From positions 1 to 44,295 of the forward strand of contig NZ_CAJTSC010000026.1 of NCBI RefSeq assembly GCF_910578895.1: 44,295 nt of DNA, given 5' to 3'. Position numbers and translations under genes: made by a program. The notes below the pieces were generated by a model that was not told the origin of the DNA, searched no databases, and worked only from the letters and a program-made list of their open reading frames with translations. Of the stretch, positions 8,795 to 17,991 are shown in pieces. The stretch's first letter is position 1, and each line of letters begins with the position of its first letter. This DNA comes from an uncultured Bacteroides sp. (GTDB taxonomy: Bacteria; Bacteroidota; Bacteroidia; Bacteroidales; Bacteroidaceae).

Positions 8795-11686
8795 TTATCT
8801 TTTACATAATCTCTTAAAGTCGCAGTACTCGCATTTTTTTGTATCTTCCGTTTGTGTGAAGGGAATTTCCGGATTGTATATTTCTTGCAGAAGTGCCAAT
8901 AGCCGTTCGCGAAAATCATCTTCGTAAAATGCAAAATTATAGACCGGCACTTTAGGCTGGCGCGGTGCGCCCATTTCGATAACGGGCGAGTAACTATCGG
9001 ATGCTGCACGGTGGATATACAGCAGGGATGGAGCTACTTTCAGAGCTTGCTTGCGGCACATGATGGCAGCGTACAGGAAAGTCTGGAAAATATAGCTTGG
9101 CCGGTTGTCGGCAGGAGTGAACAACTGTTCTATGTTTTCGGGAGTTTTGGGCGTACCGCCCGTCTTGTAGTCCACAATGCGCAGGGTGTCTTCCTTGCTG
9201 TCCATGCGGTCTATGGTTCCGCCGATGTTCAGGGGGAGTATTCCCATAGGAGTGTCTACTTCTATGGTCTCTGTCACTTTCTGTTCCATTGCTTCCATCC
9301 GGAAAGGGGCATACTGCAAATCGTTGCGGAGCAGTTGCCGCAGATAGGATGCAATGACTTTGGAGTGAATAAGTTGTGTGCCGTTGTACTCCGGCTGTTC
9401 GCCGGCAGGCACATGGAAAAACTTTTCTTTGAAAGCGGTGTCTACGTATGTCTGCAATGCTGCATCGTTGCGGAGCAACTGTTCCAGGTCTTCCTTGCGT
9501 ATCTCTTTTCCGTTGGCGGTGAGGTCTTGATATACCAGTTCGGCGGAACGGTGAAAGATGGTTCCGAACAGGGCAGAGTCTATTTCTGCGCTTACCTCAT
9601 CGGGAACTTTCAGTCCGGCAACGTAACGGTAATAGAATTTGAGCCGGCAGTCAAGATAAGTGTTGAGTGCCGAAGGCGAAAAGAGCGCGTTAGGATGCCG
9701 CCGGATGTCGTATGCGTTGTACATCCGTTGCAGTATCTTATCCGTCTTCCTGATTTCTATCTCGAAGCTGTGTTGGGGAGATTGTCCTGCTTCCAGGTAT
9801 TCGCGTAAGATATCATGTGGAGATTCTACAAGGAATTGGAGCATGAAGCGCGACATTTCACCTCGATTCAATCCGTCGGACGCTGTATTGTATAGTAAAG
9901 TGACGTTCTCTGCACGCTGTATAAGACGATAGAAATAATAGGCATATACGGAATTCTTGTGCTCGATGGTAGTCATGCCGAATGCTTTTCGCAGGTTGTA
10001 GGGGATGAATGATGAGTCACCACCGGCTTTGGGAAGCTGGCCTTCGTTGAGCGATAGCATGACGAGGTTACGGAAATCGAGATTACGCGTTTCCAATACT
10101 CCCATTACTTGCATGCCGATAGCAGGTTCGCCGTGAAAGGGGATATTGGTCGATGTGAGCAGGCGGTTCATCAGACGGTTCAGCGTATCCGTTTGCAGGC
10201 TCAGCCCGTCACTTTCTATCAGGCTGAGCAGGCGGTTGACAAGGGTATAGCTTTTGAAGAGCGATTCTCTATATAATTGGTTGAAGATATCTTCTTCATC
10301 TTTCTCCTGGCGGTAGATGACTGCCACTTCGCGCAGCAGTTCGGTAAGATAACGGCAGATAGCGGCAATGCCGTTCTGCGGGGCGAATATCTGTTCAAGA
10401 AAGGCGTCTCTCTTAAGTTCCGACGGGAGAGGGTAGAAACGGTTGTCTTTGGTAAGCTGTCTCTCCAGATCTTCCGCAACGGCAGACAGTTGCCGGGTAT
10501 AGGGATGCTTCAATACGGCAAGTACCGCTTCGTATGTATAGCGTCCCGTATCTTTGCGGTAACCGGAGGTCTGCAACTCCATAAGGGCATTGATATAACT
10601 GTATACGGGTGTCTGCGCCAATGGAAATCCCATGGTTATATTGACGTTCTCCACTTCGGAAGGAATGGAGTGCAGCACAGGCAGCAGCAACGCTTCGTTG
10701 CACAGTACGATGGCATTTTCCTTCTCCTTGCTTGTTTCAGTATCGTTTTTCATAACCGTACGTACCCATTGGGGCAGGTAGCGGGCTTGCGCATTCTCCG
10801 TAGGGGCGGATATGAAACGCACTTTCTTGGGATGCCGCAGAACGTCGAAAGCCGTTTCGGGCAGTTGGTTGGGAAATAACTTTAAATTGCGCAGGATGAA
10901 TTCGCCCGCTTCATGCACGTAGGGTGGCTGCTGCGTATGGGGCAGGCGGGTATAGAATATATCATAATCCCAGTAGAACATGGCTTTACCCGCATCTTGT
11001 AGAAGTTGGAAGAAGCGGGTTTCCACTTTATTCAGTACGTTGAAACCGACAAATACGTAGCGGTCATAGCGCAGCCGGTCCGTATCAAGTTCTTCAATGA
11101 CATGGCGGTACATCATGCCTTCGTATGCAACTCCCACTTCCGAAAGGCGCTTCCGGTAGTGTCTGTAGATGTCGCCCAACTTATCCCACAGGGAGATAAA
11201 CTTCTCTTTCAGTTGCGTACGCTTGTCGATGGAGAAGTTTTGGAAAAACTGTTGTATGGCTTCTTCCTGTTCTTTGTCGAGAAAGTCGTAGTCGTCCATG
11301 ATGTTTTTCAAGTCCTGCAGGTTACTGAATAGCTTGTCGGCATCCACAAGGTTTTTGTCTACATCATCAAAATCGCTGATGAGCAGTTCTCCCCAAAAAT
11401 AGAAATCGTCCAAAGGTTCCTCGCTATGCCTCTCTTCACGGAACACTTTATACAGTTCGCACACCAGGCGGATAGGGTCGCCCGGTTTCAAGGGTGAAAG
11501 TTGGCGGAATAGTTCGCTGATATTGACGTATGCGGGCGACCATAACGGGCGGTCGCTCTCTGCTGCCAGGTATTCATTGAAAAACAGGCTTGCACGTTTG
11601 TTGGGGAATACGATGGCTGTGCGCGACAGGTCGTTTCCTATCTTGGAGTATAAATCTTTGGCTACTAATTGGAGGAATGTTTTCAT
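8795..11686 (-). CDS. addB: AddB-like helicase-nuclease subunit with PD-(D/E)XK domain
   Basis: A 963-residue protein of the AddB/RexB type. The N terminus (IVFPNKRASLFFNEYLA) corresponds to the inactivated helicase-like part of AddB. The C-terminal nuclease (from about residue 665) has LDCRLKFYYRY, GTIFHRSAELVYQ, GTIDRMD and VDYKTGG, the last holding the catalytic Asp and Lys. Four cysteines, one in LDCRL and three in CEYCDFKRLC at the extreme C terminus, form the iron-sulfur-binding pattern of AddB. The ATG at 11686 is used because it overlaps the addA stop (ATGA), giving translational coupling. With AddA it would process double-strand breaks for RecA loading, and also degrade foreign DNA. 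Confidence 0.82.
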   Translation of the reverse strand: MKTFLQLVAKDLYSKIGNDLSRTAIVFPNKRASLFFNEYLAAESDRPLWSPAYVNISELFRQLSPLKPGDPIRLVCELYKVFREERHSEEPLDDFYFWGELLISDFDDVDKNLVDADKLFSNLQDLKNIMDDYDFLDKEQEEAIQQFFQNFSIDKRTQLKEKFISLWDKLGDIYRHYRKRLSEVGVAYEGMMYRHVIEELDTDRLRYDRYVFVGFNVLNKVETRFFQLLQDAGKAMFYWDYDIFYTRLPHTQQPPYVHEAGEFILRNLKLFPNQLPETAFDVLRHPKKVRFISAPTENAQARYLPQWVRTVMKNDTETSKEKENAIVLCNEALLLPVLHSIPSEVENVNITMGFPLAQTPVYSYINALMELQTSGYRKDTGRYTYEAVLAVLKHPYTRQLSAVAEDLERQLTKDNRFYPLPSELKRDAFLEQIFAPQNGIAAICRYLTELLREVAVIYRQEKDEEDIFNQLYRESLFKSYTLVNRLLSLIESDGLSLQTDTLNRLMNRLLTSTNIPFHGEPAIGMQVMGVLETRNLDFRNLVMLSLNEGQLPKAGGDSSFIPYNLRKAFGMTTIEHKNSVYAYYFYRLIQRAENVTLLYNTASDGLNRGEMSRFMLQFLVESPHDILREYLEAGQSPQHSFEIEIRKTDKILQRMYNAYDIRRHPNALFSPSALNTYLDCRLKFYYRYVAGLKVPDEVSAEIDSALFGTIFHRSAELVYQDLTANGKEIRKEDLEQLLRNDAALQTYVDTAFKEKFFHVPAGEQPEYNGTQLIHSKVIASYLRQLLRNDLQYAPFRMEAMEQKVTETIEVDTPMGILPLNIGGTIDRMDSKEDTLRIVDYKTGGTPKTPENIEQLFTPADNRPSYIFQTFLYAAIMCRKQALKVAPSLLYIHRAASDSYSPVIEMGAPRQPKVPVYNFAFYEDDFRERLLALLQEIYNPEIPFTQTEDTKKCEYCDFKRLCKR

Positions 11687-14600
11687 ACTTTCTCTATTAT
11701 TTCTTCTTCTACATACCACAGATATCCGCTGATGGCAGTGGCATCATATCCCATGCGGATAAGCAATTCTATGTATCCTTGTACCTGTTTGTTGTATTTT
11801 TTATTAGGCTTGCCGAACTTGAAGTCTACAACTACAATTACGCCGTTCCGCATCATCACACGGTCGGGACGGCGATTGCGTAACTCTCCGTTCTCCTGCC
11901 AGATAATGTCGCACTCGTTGAATAACTGCCAGGTTCCCGAATACCAGTCTTTTATCTGCGGCAGTGCGAATGCTTTGCGGGTAAGCTCTCTTATCTCTTC
12001 TTCGGTTTCGGCACGTCCGATAATTCCTTCGAACACCAACCGGCTGATGGCATCGTCAATGTCCGCTTCCGTTTCGATAGCAGAGAAAAGTGTGTGCAAC
12101 AGACGTCCCCGGTTGATGAAACGCCGGTTCGACTCGGCTTCGTCCACTCCGGCAATGAAGTCGGCGGAACGGTTTGACTGTCTGAACTCAATATCGTGGC
12201 GCATACTCTCCATGTGTACCGGAAGTTTGACGGGTTTCTGTGCAAGCTTGTTCGGCACTTGGTTTTTATCATTCCGGACGCTTTGAGGACCATCTTTTTC
12301 CGATGGATATACCGTTCCGTTTTCGTAGAGGTTACCTTCTTCGTCCCAACTGCCTTCTCCTGTTTTTACCACGTGGGGCAGGGCGGCGGAGAGAAGTTCG
12401 GACATCGTTCCTTTCTGTCCTTTTTTGCTCCACAGGATAAGGTTTTTCCCGGCACGGGTAAATGCTACATACAGCAGGTTCAGGTTGTCTACCCATAGCT
12501 GCAACCGTTCGTTCAGGTAGTCTTGCCGATAGACGGATTCTGCCATCGTGGAAGAGTAGTTGACGGGTACAAGGTCTATCGCGTTGTACGGCGATTGGGG
12601 GGCGGTGCACCACACCAACTGGTTGTGCGTCTCATTCTCTAACTTCCAATCGCAGAAAGGAATGAGTACCGTGTGAAACTCCAATCCTTTGGATTTGTGA
12701 ATGGAAAAGATACGTATGCCGTCCATTTCTCCACTGGGGATTGTTTTGGAACAGAGTGTCTCGTCCCAATAGCGGATAAAAGCATCAAGGTCGGAAGAGT
12801 TGTTTTGCAAGTACTCCGTCACTGCATCGAAGAAAGAGAACAGGTAGGCATCCTGTTTCTCGATGCTGCCCATATCGAACAGCGTGAACAATTCTTCCAG
12901 CAGTTCGTACAAGGGCATTAGGCGCAGTTCGTCCATACGGGATACGAATGTAGCCGGGAGTGCTGTCGCCACATCGGCAGTCAGTAGCCCGTGCCAGTCC
13001 GCAGGCTTTGTAAGGTTCTCTTCCGGGTGGTTTCCATTTGCTCCTACGGCATATTCTTCTTCCCGAAGATTACTTGCATCTTCTACTGTCTTTTCCGCTT
13101 CTTTTTTGTCTGTGATTTGTAATCTGTAATTGGTGATTAACGATGCCCTGGCTATCTTTTCTTCCGGATTCGACAGATAGCGCAAGGCGTCTATCAGCAT
13201 GCAGACGGCAAGCGAGGCATCAAGGCGGAACGCTTCGTCCGATACGACCGGCAGATGAAGCTCTTTGTCGAAATAATCCGCAATGGGTGGTATGTTCTTG
13301 TTTTTGCGTACAAGAATGGTGATATCATTCAGCCGCACGCCTTCCGAGAGCAGCCTTTGCACTTCTTCACCTAAAGCCGACAAGGTTTTCCCGGTATAGT
13401 TCTGCTCCTCGTTAGGCTCTATGAAAGAGACCTTGACATACCCCTTGCTTTCTGTCTTGGGAGACTCTTGGGCTACATCGGCGTAGGCGCGCTTTAAAGG
13501 AAAGCATTCCTCTTTCAACTCTTCCAGATGCAAGGTGTTCAGATAGTCTACCGCTGCGGCAAACAGGCGGTTGTTGAAGTTGATGACATTCGTCTCGCTT
13601 CGGCGGTTTACCTTTAATGTTTCCACGCGTACGGGATAAGGAAAGGGAAGTTGAACACTATGATTGTAAAGTTCTACACTATTATCATAATGTTCAACTT
13701 TAGGTTGTGAGTTTCCCAACCCGTTCAATATGCCCCAATCACCGTTTCGCCAGCGATAAATGGACTGTTTCACATCGCCCACAATCAAGCTGTCCGCTCC
13801 TTGCGAAAGCCCTTCGAGCAGCAGCAACCGGAAGTTATCCCATTGCATGCGGCTTGTGTCCTGAAACTCGTCTATCATCACGTTACGGATATTGGCGCCT
13901 ATTTTCTCGAACACGAAAGAGGAGTCGCCTTCGCGCACCAGTTTATGCAGCAGTGCATTGGTGTCGGATAGCAGGAAGCGGTTATGCTCCCGGTTCAACG
14001 TACGCACTTCTTCATCAATGTGGTTGAGCAGTTGCAACTTGTTGAGGTGTTGCAACGAGAGACGGCAACTGTTTATCGTGCGGTTTTTCTGTGGGCGAAG
14101 CCTTTCCGCGTCCTGCAATAAGGATATCAGGCTGGTTTCGGCAAGGCGGATAATCTCATTCTTGCGCGAAGACGTTTTAGTCGCCCAGTTCTTGGCATCT
14201 GCCAGGCTGTTTTGCAAGGTTGCGTTCAATACGTCTTTGTCTGTCAACCGTCCGTCACGCAATTTGCGGAAATAGCTGCCTATGCCTCGTGCGCCACCTT
14301 TCAGGTCTTCGGCTACAAGGGCATGACCATCCAGTTCGCCTTCAAACTGGTCGTAGAAACCTTTCATCTGTTCCAGTGCGTCGGTTTCCATTTCGCGAAG
14401 CACGTCGCGATAGAGTTTTATTGTTTCGGGAGAGCGTAGTTTAAATCGCAGCCCTTCGCCACGTTCTATATAACTTTCATCGAAGATGTTTCGTCCGAAG
14501 CTCTTGACTTCGCCCGATACGTTCCAGCGTTTGTCATCGGCAATGCGTTCGTTGATATAGTCCAGCAACCAAGCCAATACGGGTGAAGTGGGAGTCAGTT

Positions 14601-15129
14601 TTTCAATCATGCTGTCTACGGCATCGCTCAGCACTTCGGTGTTGTTCAACTCGATATTCAGGTTGGGGCTAAGCTCCAGTTCGCGGGCAAGGTTGCGCAT
14701 GACGGATTGGAAAAACGAGTCGATTGTCTCCACACGGAAGCGGCTGTAGTCGTGTAGCATGTATTGCAATGCCATTCCGGCACGTCGGCGTAACTCTTCA
14801 TCGGAAAAAGAAACTGCTTTCCCGTCCGTTTTGTCCGCCGGGCTTCCTTCTTCATTCTCTTTACGGTATGTTTCCTGCCGGTGGTTTGCAGTTTGCAAGT
14901 CCTCTTTGATACGTTTCAGGTAGGCATCCGATGCGGGATCTTTCTTCCAGATGCCGTAAAGTTGTGTCAGGATACGTTCCTTCATTTCTGCCGTGGCTTT
15001 GTTGGTAAAGGTCACGGCAAGTATCTGACGATAGGCACGAGGATTGAGAATCAGAAGTTTGATATATTCCACTGCCAGTGTGAAGGTCTTTCCCGAACCG
15101 GCTGAGGCTTTATATACTAATAGTTCCAT
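11683..15129 (-). CDS. addA: AddA-like UvrD-type helicase/nuclease subunit
   Basis: A 1148-residue superfamily 1 helicase. The Walker A is ASAGSGKT (residues 8-15), motif II is in MIDEFQDTS (about 415-424), and GDVKQSIYRWRNGDW (about 452-466) and FSIHKSKGLEF correspond to motifs III and V of the UvrD/AddA group. The C terminus carries a RecB-type PD-(D/E)XK nuclease with RRPDRVMMRNG and VVVDFKFGK. Two stretches look inserted relative to the usual family: a palindrome-encoded repeat at about residues 477-494 and an ITNYRLQITDKK stretch followed by a low-complexity linker at about 663-700. Both stay in frame and avoid the motifs. The gene is upstream of and coupled to addB. Confidence 0.85.
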   Translation of the reverse strand: MELLVYKASAGSGKTFTLAVEYIKLLILNPRAYRQILAVTFTNKATAEMKERILTQLYGIWKKDPASDAYLKRIKEDLQTANHRQETYRKENEEGSPADKTDGKAVSFSDEELRRRAGMALQYMLHDYSRFRVETIDSFFQSVMRNLARELELSPNLNIELNNTEVLSDAVDSMIEKLTPTSPVLAWLLDYINERIADDKRWNVSGEVKSFGRNIFDESYIERGEGLRFKLRSPETIKLYRDVLREMETDALEQMKGFYDQFEGELDGHALVAEDLKGGARGIGSYFRKLRDGRLTDKDVLNATLQNSLADAKNWATKTSSRKNEIIRLAETSLISLLQDAERLRPQKNRTINSCRLSLQHLNKLQLLNHIDEEVRTLNREHNRFLLSDTNALLHKLVREGDSSFVFEKIGANIRNVMIDEFQDTSRMQWDNFRLLLLEGLSQGADSLIVGDVKQSIYRWRNGDWGILNGLGNSQPKVEHYDNSVELYNHSVQLPFPYPVRVETLKVNRRSETNVINFNNRLFAAAVDYLNTLHLEELKEECFPLKRAYADVAQESPKTESKGYVKVSFIEPNEEQNYTGKTLSALGEEVQRLLSEGVRLNDITILVRKNKNIPPIADYFDKELHLPVVSDEAFRLDASLAVCMLIDALRYLSNPEEKIARASLITNYRLQITDKKEAEKTVEDASNLREEEYAVGANGNHPEENLTKPADWHGLLTADVATALPATFVSRMDELRLMPLYELLEELFTLFDMGSIEKQDAYLFSFFDAVTEYLQNNSSDLDAFIRYWDETLCSKTIPSGEMDGIRIFSIHKSKGLEFHTVLIPFCDWKLENETHNQLVWCTAPQSPYNAIDLVPVNYSSTMAESVYRQDYLNERLQLWVDNLNLLYVAFTRAGKNLILWSKKGQKGTMSELLSAALPHVVKTGEGSWDEEGNLYENGTVYPSEKDGPQSVRNDKNQVPNKLAQKPVKLPVHMESMRHDIEFRQSNRSADFIAGVDEAESNRRFINRGRLLHTLFSAIETEADIDDAISRLVFEGIIGRAETEEEIRELTRKAFALPQIKDWYSGTWQLFNECDIIWQENGELRNRRPDRVMMRNGVIVVVDFKFGKPNKKYNKQVQGYIELLIRMGYDATAISGYLWYVEEEIIEKV
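13108..13139 (-). repeat. In-frame AATTAC/ATCAC-type insert in addA
   Basis: On the minus strand the bases run ATCACCAATTACAGATTACA and on to AATCACAGAC, an A/T-rich imperfect repeat of AATTAC and AATCAC units. They encode ITNYRLQITD, a peptide without a counterpart expected in AddA. Similar sequence lies between genes at 19455-19495, 24000-24050 and 29560-29580, suggesting a short repeat that can land in a reading frame. Confidence 0.4.
13648..13700 (-). repeat. In-frame palindromic element in addA
   Basis: AAGTTGAACACTATGAT (13648-13664) and ATCATAATGTTCAACTT (13684-13700) are inverted copies with one mismatch in 17. Between them AAGTTCTACACTATTAT (13669-13685) is a third, direct, partly diverged copy. 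Read in the addA frame the element gives KVEHYDNSVELYNHSVQL, a peptide with an internal repeat (HYDNSVEL, LYNHSVQL). It sits after the motif III region of the helicase, where family members need no such segment. Confidence 0.65.
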
Positions 15130-15156
15130 GTAGATTGCAACTTTGAAGTTTGATTA

Positions 15157-15164
15157 CAAACATA
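15157..15164 (-). promoter_or_regulatory. -7 box upstream of addA
   Basis: On the minus strand TATGTTTG fits TAnnTTTG and is 28 bases before the addA ATG, within the 88-base gap after uvrB. No clear -33 element is visible, so addAB may also be read from uvrB. Confidence 0.4.
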
Positions 15165-15217
15165 GGTAAAAATCATGAGAAAGGCTGTGTAATGTTATGA
15201 AAAACAGGCATGGATTT

Positions 15218-17278
15218 TCATTCTGCCTTTTCTTTCAGCAAATCTTCCATTTTCAACACCTCGTCACGGTATTGCGCCGCTTCGATAAAATCAAGCCGCT
15301 TGGCAGCTTCCTGCATCAGTTTCTTGGTACGTTCGATACTCTTTTCAAGCTGCGTACGGCTCATGTACTGTACAATCGGGTCTGCGGCGAGCATGGTACC
15401 GCTCTCTTGTTCCATATATGGGCGGGGTGCTGTTGCGGAAGGCTTGTCTTTGCCGGCTCCGTTTTCGGCAAATCCTTCCGTACCGGCAAATACATTGAGG
15501 TTCTTTGCTTTCTTGATTTGTTGCGGAGTGATGCCGTGCGTTTCATTATACTTCAATTGTTTTTCGCGTCGGCGGTTGGTCTCGTCAATGGTGAGCTGCA
15601 TGCTTTCCGTTATTTTGTCGGCATACATGATAACCATCCCGTTGACGTTACGGGCGGCACGTCCGGCAGTCTGCGTCAATGAGCGGTGGGAGCGGAGAAA
15701 GCCCTCCTTGTCCGCATCCAGAATAGCTACAAGAGAGACTTCCGGCAAGTCCAGCCCTTCGCGTAAAAGATTGACTCCGACAAGTACGTCGTATGTTCCT
15801 TCGCGCAGGTCGCTCATGATTTTTACCCGTTCCAGTGTATCCACATCACTGTGGATATAATTACAGCTTACACTGTTATTGAGCAGGTATTCCGTCAACT
15901 CTTCCGCCATACGTTTGGTCAGAGTGGTGACGAGCGTCCGTTCGTTGCGTTCGATGCGCAATTGTATCTCTTCCATCAAGTCGTCTATCTGGTTGTGGCT
16001 GGAGCGCACTTCGATAATGGGGTCCAGCAGACCGGTGGGGCGGATTACCTGCTCCACGACAATACCTTCGGATTGTACCAACTCATAGTCGGCAGGAGTG
16101 GCACTGACGTATATCACCTGCTTTGCCATAGATTCGAACTCTTCAAACTTCAGCGGGCGGTTGTCCATTGCGGCGGGAAGCCGGAAACCGTATTCTACCA
16201 GGTTTGTTTTCCGGGCACGGTCGCCGCCATACATGGCACGTATCTGCGGAACGCTGACATGGCTTTCGTCAATGACGATAAGGAAATCATCAGGAAAAAA
16301 GTCCAACAGGCAGTAAGGACGTGTACCTGCCGCGCGTCCGTCAAAATAGCGCGAATAGTTCTCGATACCCGAGCAGTGACCCAATTCGCGTAACATTTCC
16401 ATATCGTAGGTGACGCGTTCCTGTAGACGTTTGGCTTCAAAGGGGCGTCCCTCGCTTTCGAACCACTGCACTTGCTTGTGCAAATCGTCCTCTATGTCAT
16501 GGATGGCGCGCAAGGTGGCTTCTTTGGTGGTCATGAAAAGGTTGGCGGGATATATCTTGTAGGCATCGAACCGGGCGATTGTGACACCGTTTATAGGATC
16601 CACCTCTTCGATACTGTCCACTTCGTCACCCCAAAAGACTATCCGCAGCAGGTTGTCGGCGTATGCGAGATAGATATCCACGGTATCGCCTTTCACACGG
16701 AAGTTGCCGCGGTTCAGATCAATATCGTTACGGACATACAGGCTGTCTACAAGGCGTCGCAGGAATACGTTACGGCTGTAAATCTTCCCTTGCTGCACTT
16801 CGATTACGTTATTGTAGAAATCCGCCGGGTTCCCCATACCGTAGATGCACGATACGGAAGACACCACTATCACATCTTTTCGTCCGGAAAGCAGGGCGGA
16901 TGTGGCGGCAAGCCGCAACTTGTCTATCTCGTCGTTGATGGCGAGATCTTTCTCTATATAGGTGTCCGAAGAGGGCAGGTAGGCTTCGGGCTGGTAATAA
17001 TCATAATAGGATACGTAATACTCCACCGCGTTGTTCGGGAAAAATCCTTTGAACTCGCTGTATAGCTGTGCCGCCAGCGTCTTGTTATGGCTTAATATGA
17101 GAGTGGGTTTGTTGATGTTGGCTATGACGTTGGCGATGGTGAACGTTTTCCCGGAGCCTGTCACACCTAACAAGGTCTGTGCGGGAACTCCCTCGCGCAC
17201 GCCTTCGGTGAGCTGTGCGATGGCTTCCGGCTGGTCGCCGGTAGGGCGATAGGCGGATGTTAACTCGAACTTATTCAT
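15218..17278 (-). CDS. uvrB: Excinuclease ABC subunit UvrB
   Basis: A 686-residue UvrB of usual length. The Walker A is GVTGSGKTFT (about residues 38-47). The Tyr-rich beta-hairpin that clamps DNA is present (EYYVSYYDYYQPEAYLP, about 90-110), as are DESHVSVPQIRAMYGGD, YVSATPADYE and the motif VI stretch QTAGRAARN. The C terminus has the UVR domain (LEKSIERTKKLMQEAAKRL) that contacts UvrC. UvrB verifies damage handed over by UvrA in nucleotide excision repair; uvrA is in the same window at 26035. The start at 17278 gives the normal MNKFELTSAYRPTGDQPEAI beginning and overlaps by eight bases the end of the DUF7660-like gene. The longer frame upstream is therefore not used. Confidence 0.96.
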   Translation of the reverse strand: MNKFELTSAYRPTGDQPEAIAQLTEGVREGVPAQTLLGVTGSGKTFTIANVIANINKPTLILSHNKTLAAQLYSEFKGFFPNNAVEYYVSYYDYYQPEAYLPSSDTYIEKDLAINDEIDKLRLAATSALLSGRKDVIVVSSVSCIYGMGNPADFYNNVIEVQQGKIYSRNVFLRRLVDSLYVRNDIDLNRGNFRVKGDTVDIYLAYADNLLRIVFWGDEVDSIEEVDPINGVTIARFDAYKIYPANLFMTTKEATLRAIHDIEDDLHKQVQWFESEGRPFEAKRLQERVTYDMEMLRELGHCSGIENYSRYFDGRAAGTRPYCLLDFFPDDFLIVIDESHVSVPQIRAMYGGDRARKTNLVEYGFRLPAAMDNRPLKFEEFESMAKQVIYVSATPADYELVQSEGIVVEQVIRPTGLLDPIIEVRSSHNQIDDLMEEIQLRIERNERTLVTTLTKRMAEELTEYLLNNSVSCNYIHSDVDTLERVKIMSDLREGTYDVLVGVNLLREGLDLPEVSLVAILDADKEGFLRSHRSLTQTAGRAARNVNGMVIMYADKITESMQLTIDETNRRREKQLKYNETHGITPQQIKKAKNLNVFAGTEGFAENGAGKDKPSATAPRPYMEQESGTMLAADPIVQYMSRTQLEKSIERTKKLMQEAAKRLDFIEAAQYRDEVLKMEDLLKEKAE

Positions 17279-17528
17279 ATATCTTTCCCATATATAGAAT
17301 CTTTGCAAGCAACGAATAATCAACCTGTCCCCAATCAATATCATTAAACTCAGATGAAGAATAATCCTCTATCCACGATTGCATGGCATTGAGAAACTCG
17401 CCTATCGTCCTGTTTTCCCATTCCTCGGAATTTGTTAGGAAACTGCTATTCAGTTCGTCCAAGAATACTAAAAAAGCTTTTTTATCAGCTATTTTTTCGA
17501 TACGTTTAGAAATACAATCCATAGTCAT
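17271..17528 (-). CDS. Small DUF7660-like protein
   Basis: An 85-residue acidic protein with FLVFLDELNSSFLTNSEEWENRTIGEFLNAMQSWIEDY and a closing VDYSLLAKILYMGKIYE. The pattern of N-terminal helix, WEN and a final WxxLAxILxxxxxYE resembles the DUF7660 family of small proteins, often encoded singly in varied bacteria and sometimes linked to immunity-type loci. The function is unknown. Its last codons overlap the uvrB start by eight bases, so the two are probably translated together. A second Met at codon 3 could also be the start. Confidence 0.65.
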   Translation of the reverse strand: MTMDCISKRIEKIADKKAFLVFLDELNSSFLTNSEEWENRTIGEFLNAMQSWIEDYSSSEFNDIDWGQVDYSLLAKILYMGKIYE

Positions 17529-17609
17529 TTATCACGATTCAAAAACGCAGTTGCAACTTCGGGCGAACTCAGTTGCCTTGCCGAAAAGTCTTCCTACGTT
17601 GCCTACTTA

Positions 17610-17639
17610 CAAGAGGGCATACCGCTTCTTGTTTTTTTT
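17610..17639 (+). terminator. Possible plus-strand terminator without an obvious gene
   Basis: CAAGA and TCTTG arms with a GG/CC inner pair are followed by eight T residues. On the plus strand this would end a short transcript, yet both flanking genes point away, so a small RNA or antisense to the DUF7660/uvrB leader is possible. The stem is short. Confidence 0.3.
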
Positions 17640-17674
17640 CGTATGTGTGGGATAGAGTTGCCTCAATCCAAATA

Positions 17675-17682
17675 CAAAGGTA
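17675..17682 (-). promoter_or_regulatory. -7 box for the DUF7660/uvrB unit
   Basis: Minus-strand TACCTTTG fits TAnnTTTG. It lies about 147 bases before the DUF7660-like start, leaving a leader that includes the complement of the 17610-17639 hairpin. A -33 match is not evident. Confidence 0.4.
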
Positions 17683-17932
17683 ATGAAATTCCCGTAAAAT
17701 CTCTCGCTGACAGATGAAAAACAGCGTTTGACGGCTCATTTTCCCCTTTTTGTACCGCTATTGGTTCTTCAAGCGTTCAAAAACCTGTTTTTTAGCGGTG
17801 AAAGATAATCCCTTGACAATCCTTTACGATTTAGACACGCGTAAAGTTCTTGAACTGAATGTTTAAGAATATTATTACGATCTCCTCTTTCTTCATACCC
17901 CCTTCAGAATGTGTTCTGGAGAGGTTGACGAT

Positions 17933-17991
17933 GAGTCAGGGAGTAAAAGGCATTCAGCTCCTGGCTCAAAGCCTTTCAGTCCCTGGCTGAA
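17933..17991. repeat. Cluster of CAGnCCCTGGCTnAA repeats
   Basis: CAGCTCCTGGCTCAA (17955-17969) and CAGTCCCTGGCTGAA (17977-17991) are direct copies with few changes, and GAGTCAGGGAGT (17933-17944) is a partial inverted copy. Together they could fold into alternative hairpins. Confidence 0.45.

Noticed and set aside
12240..12498. Plus-strand frames inside addA
   Set aside because: They are shadows of addA with no start context, promoter or recognised product.
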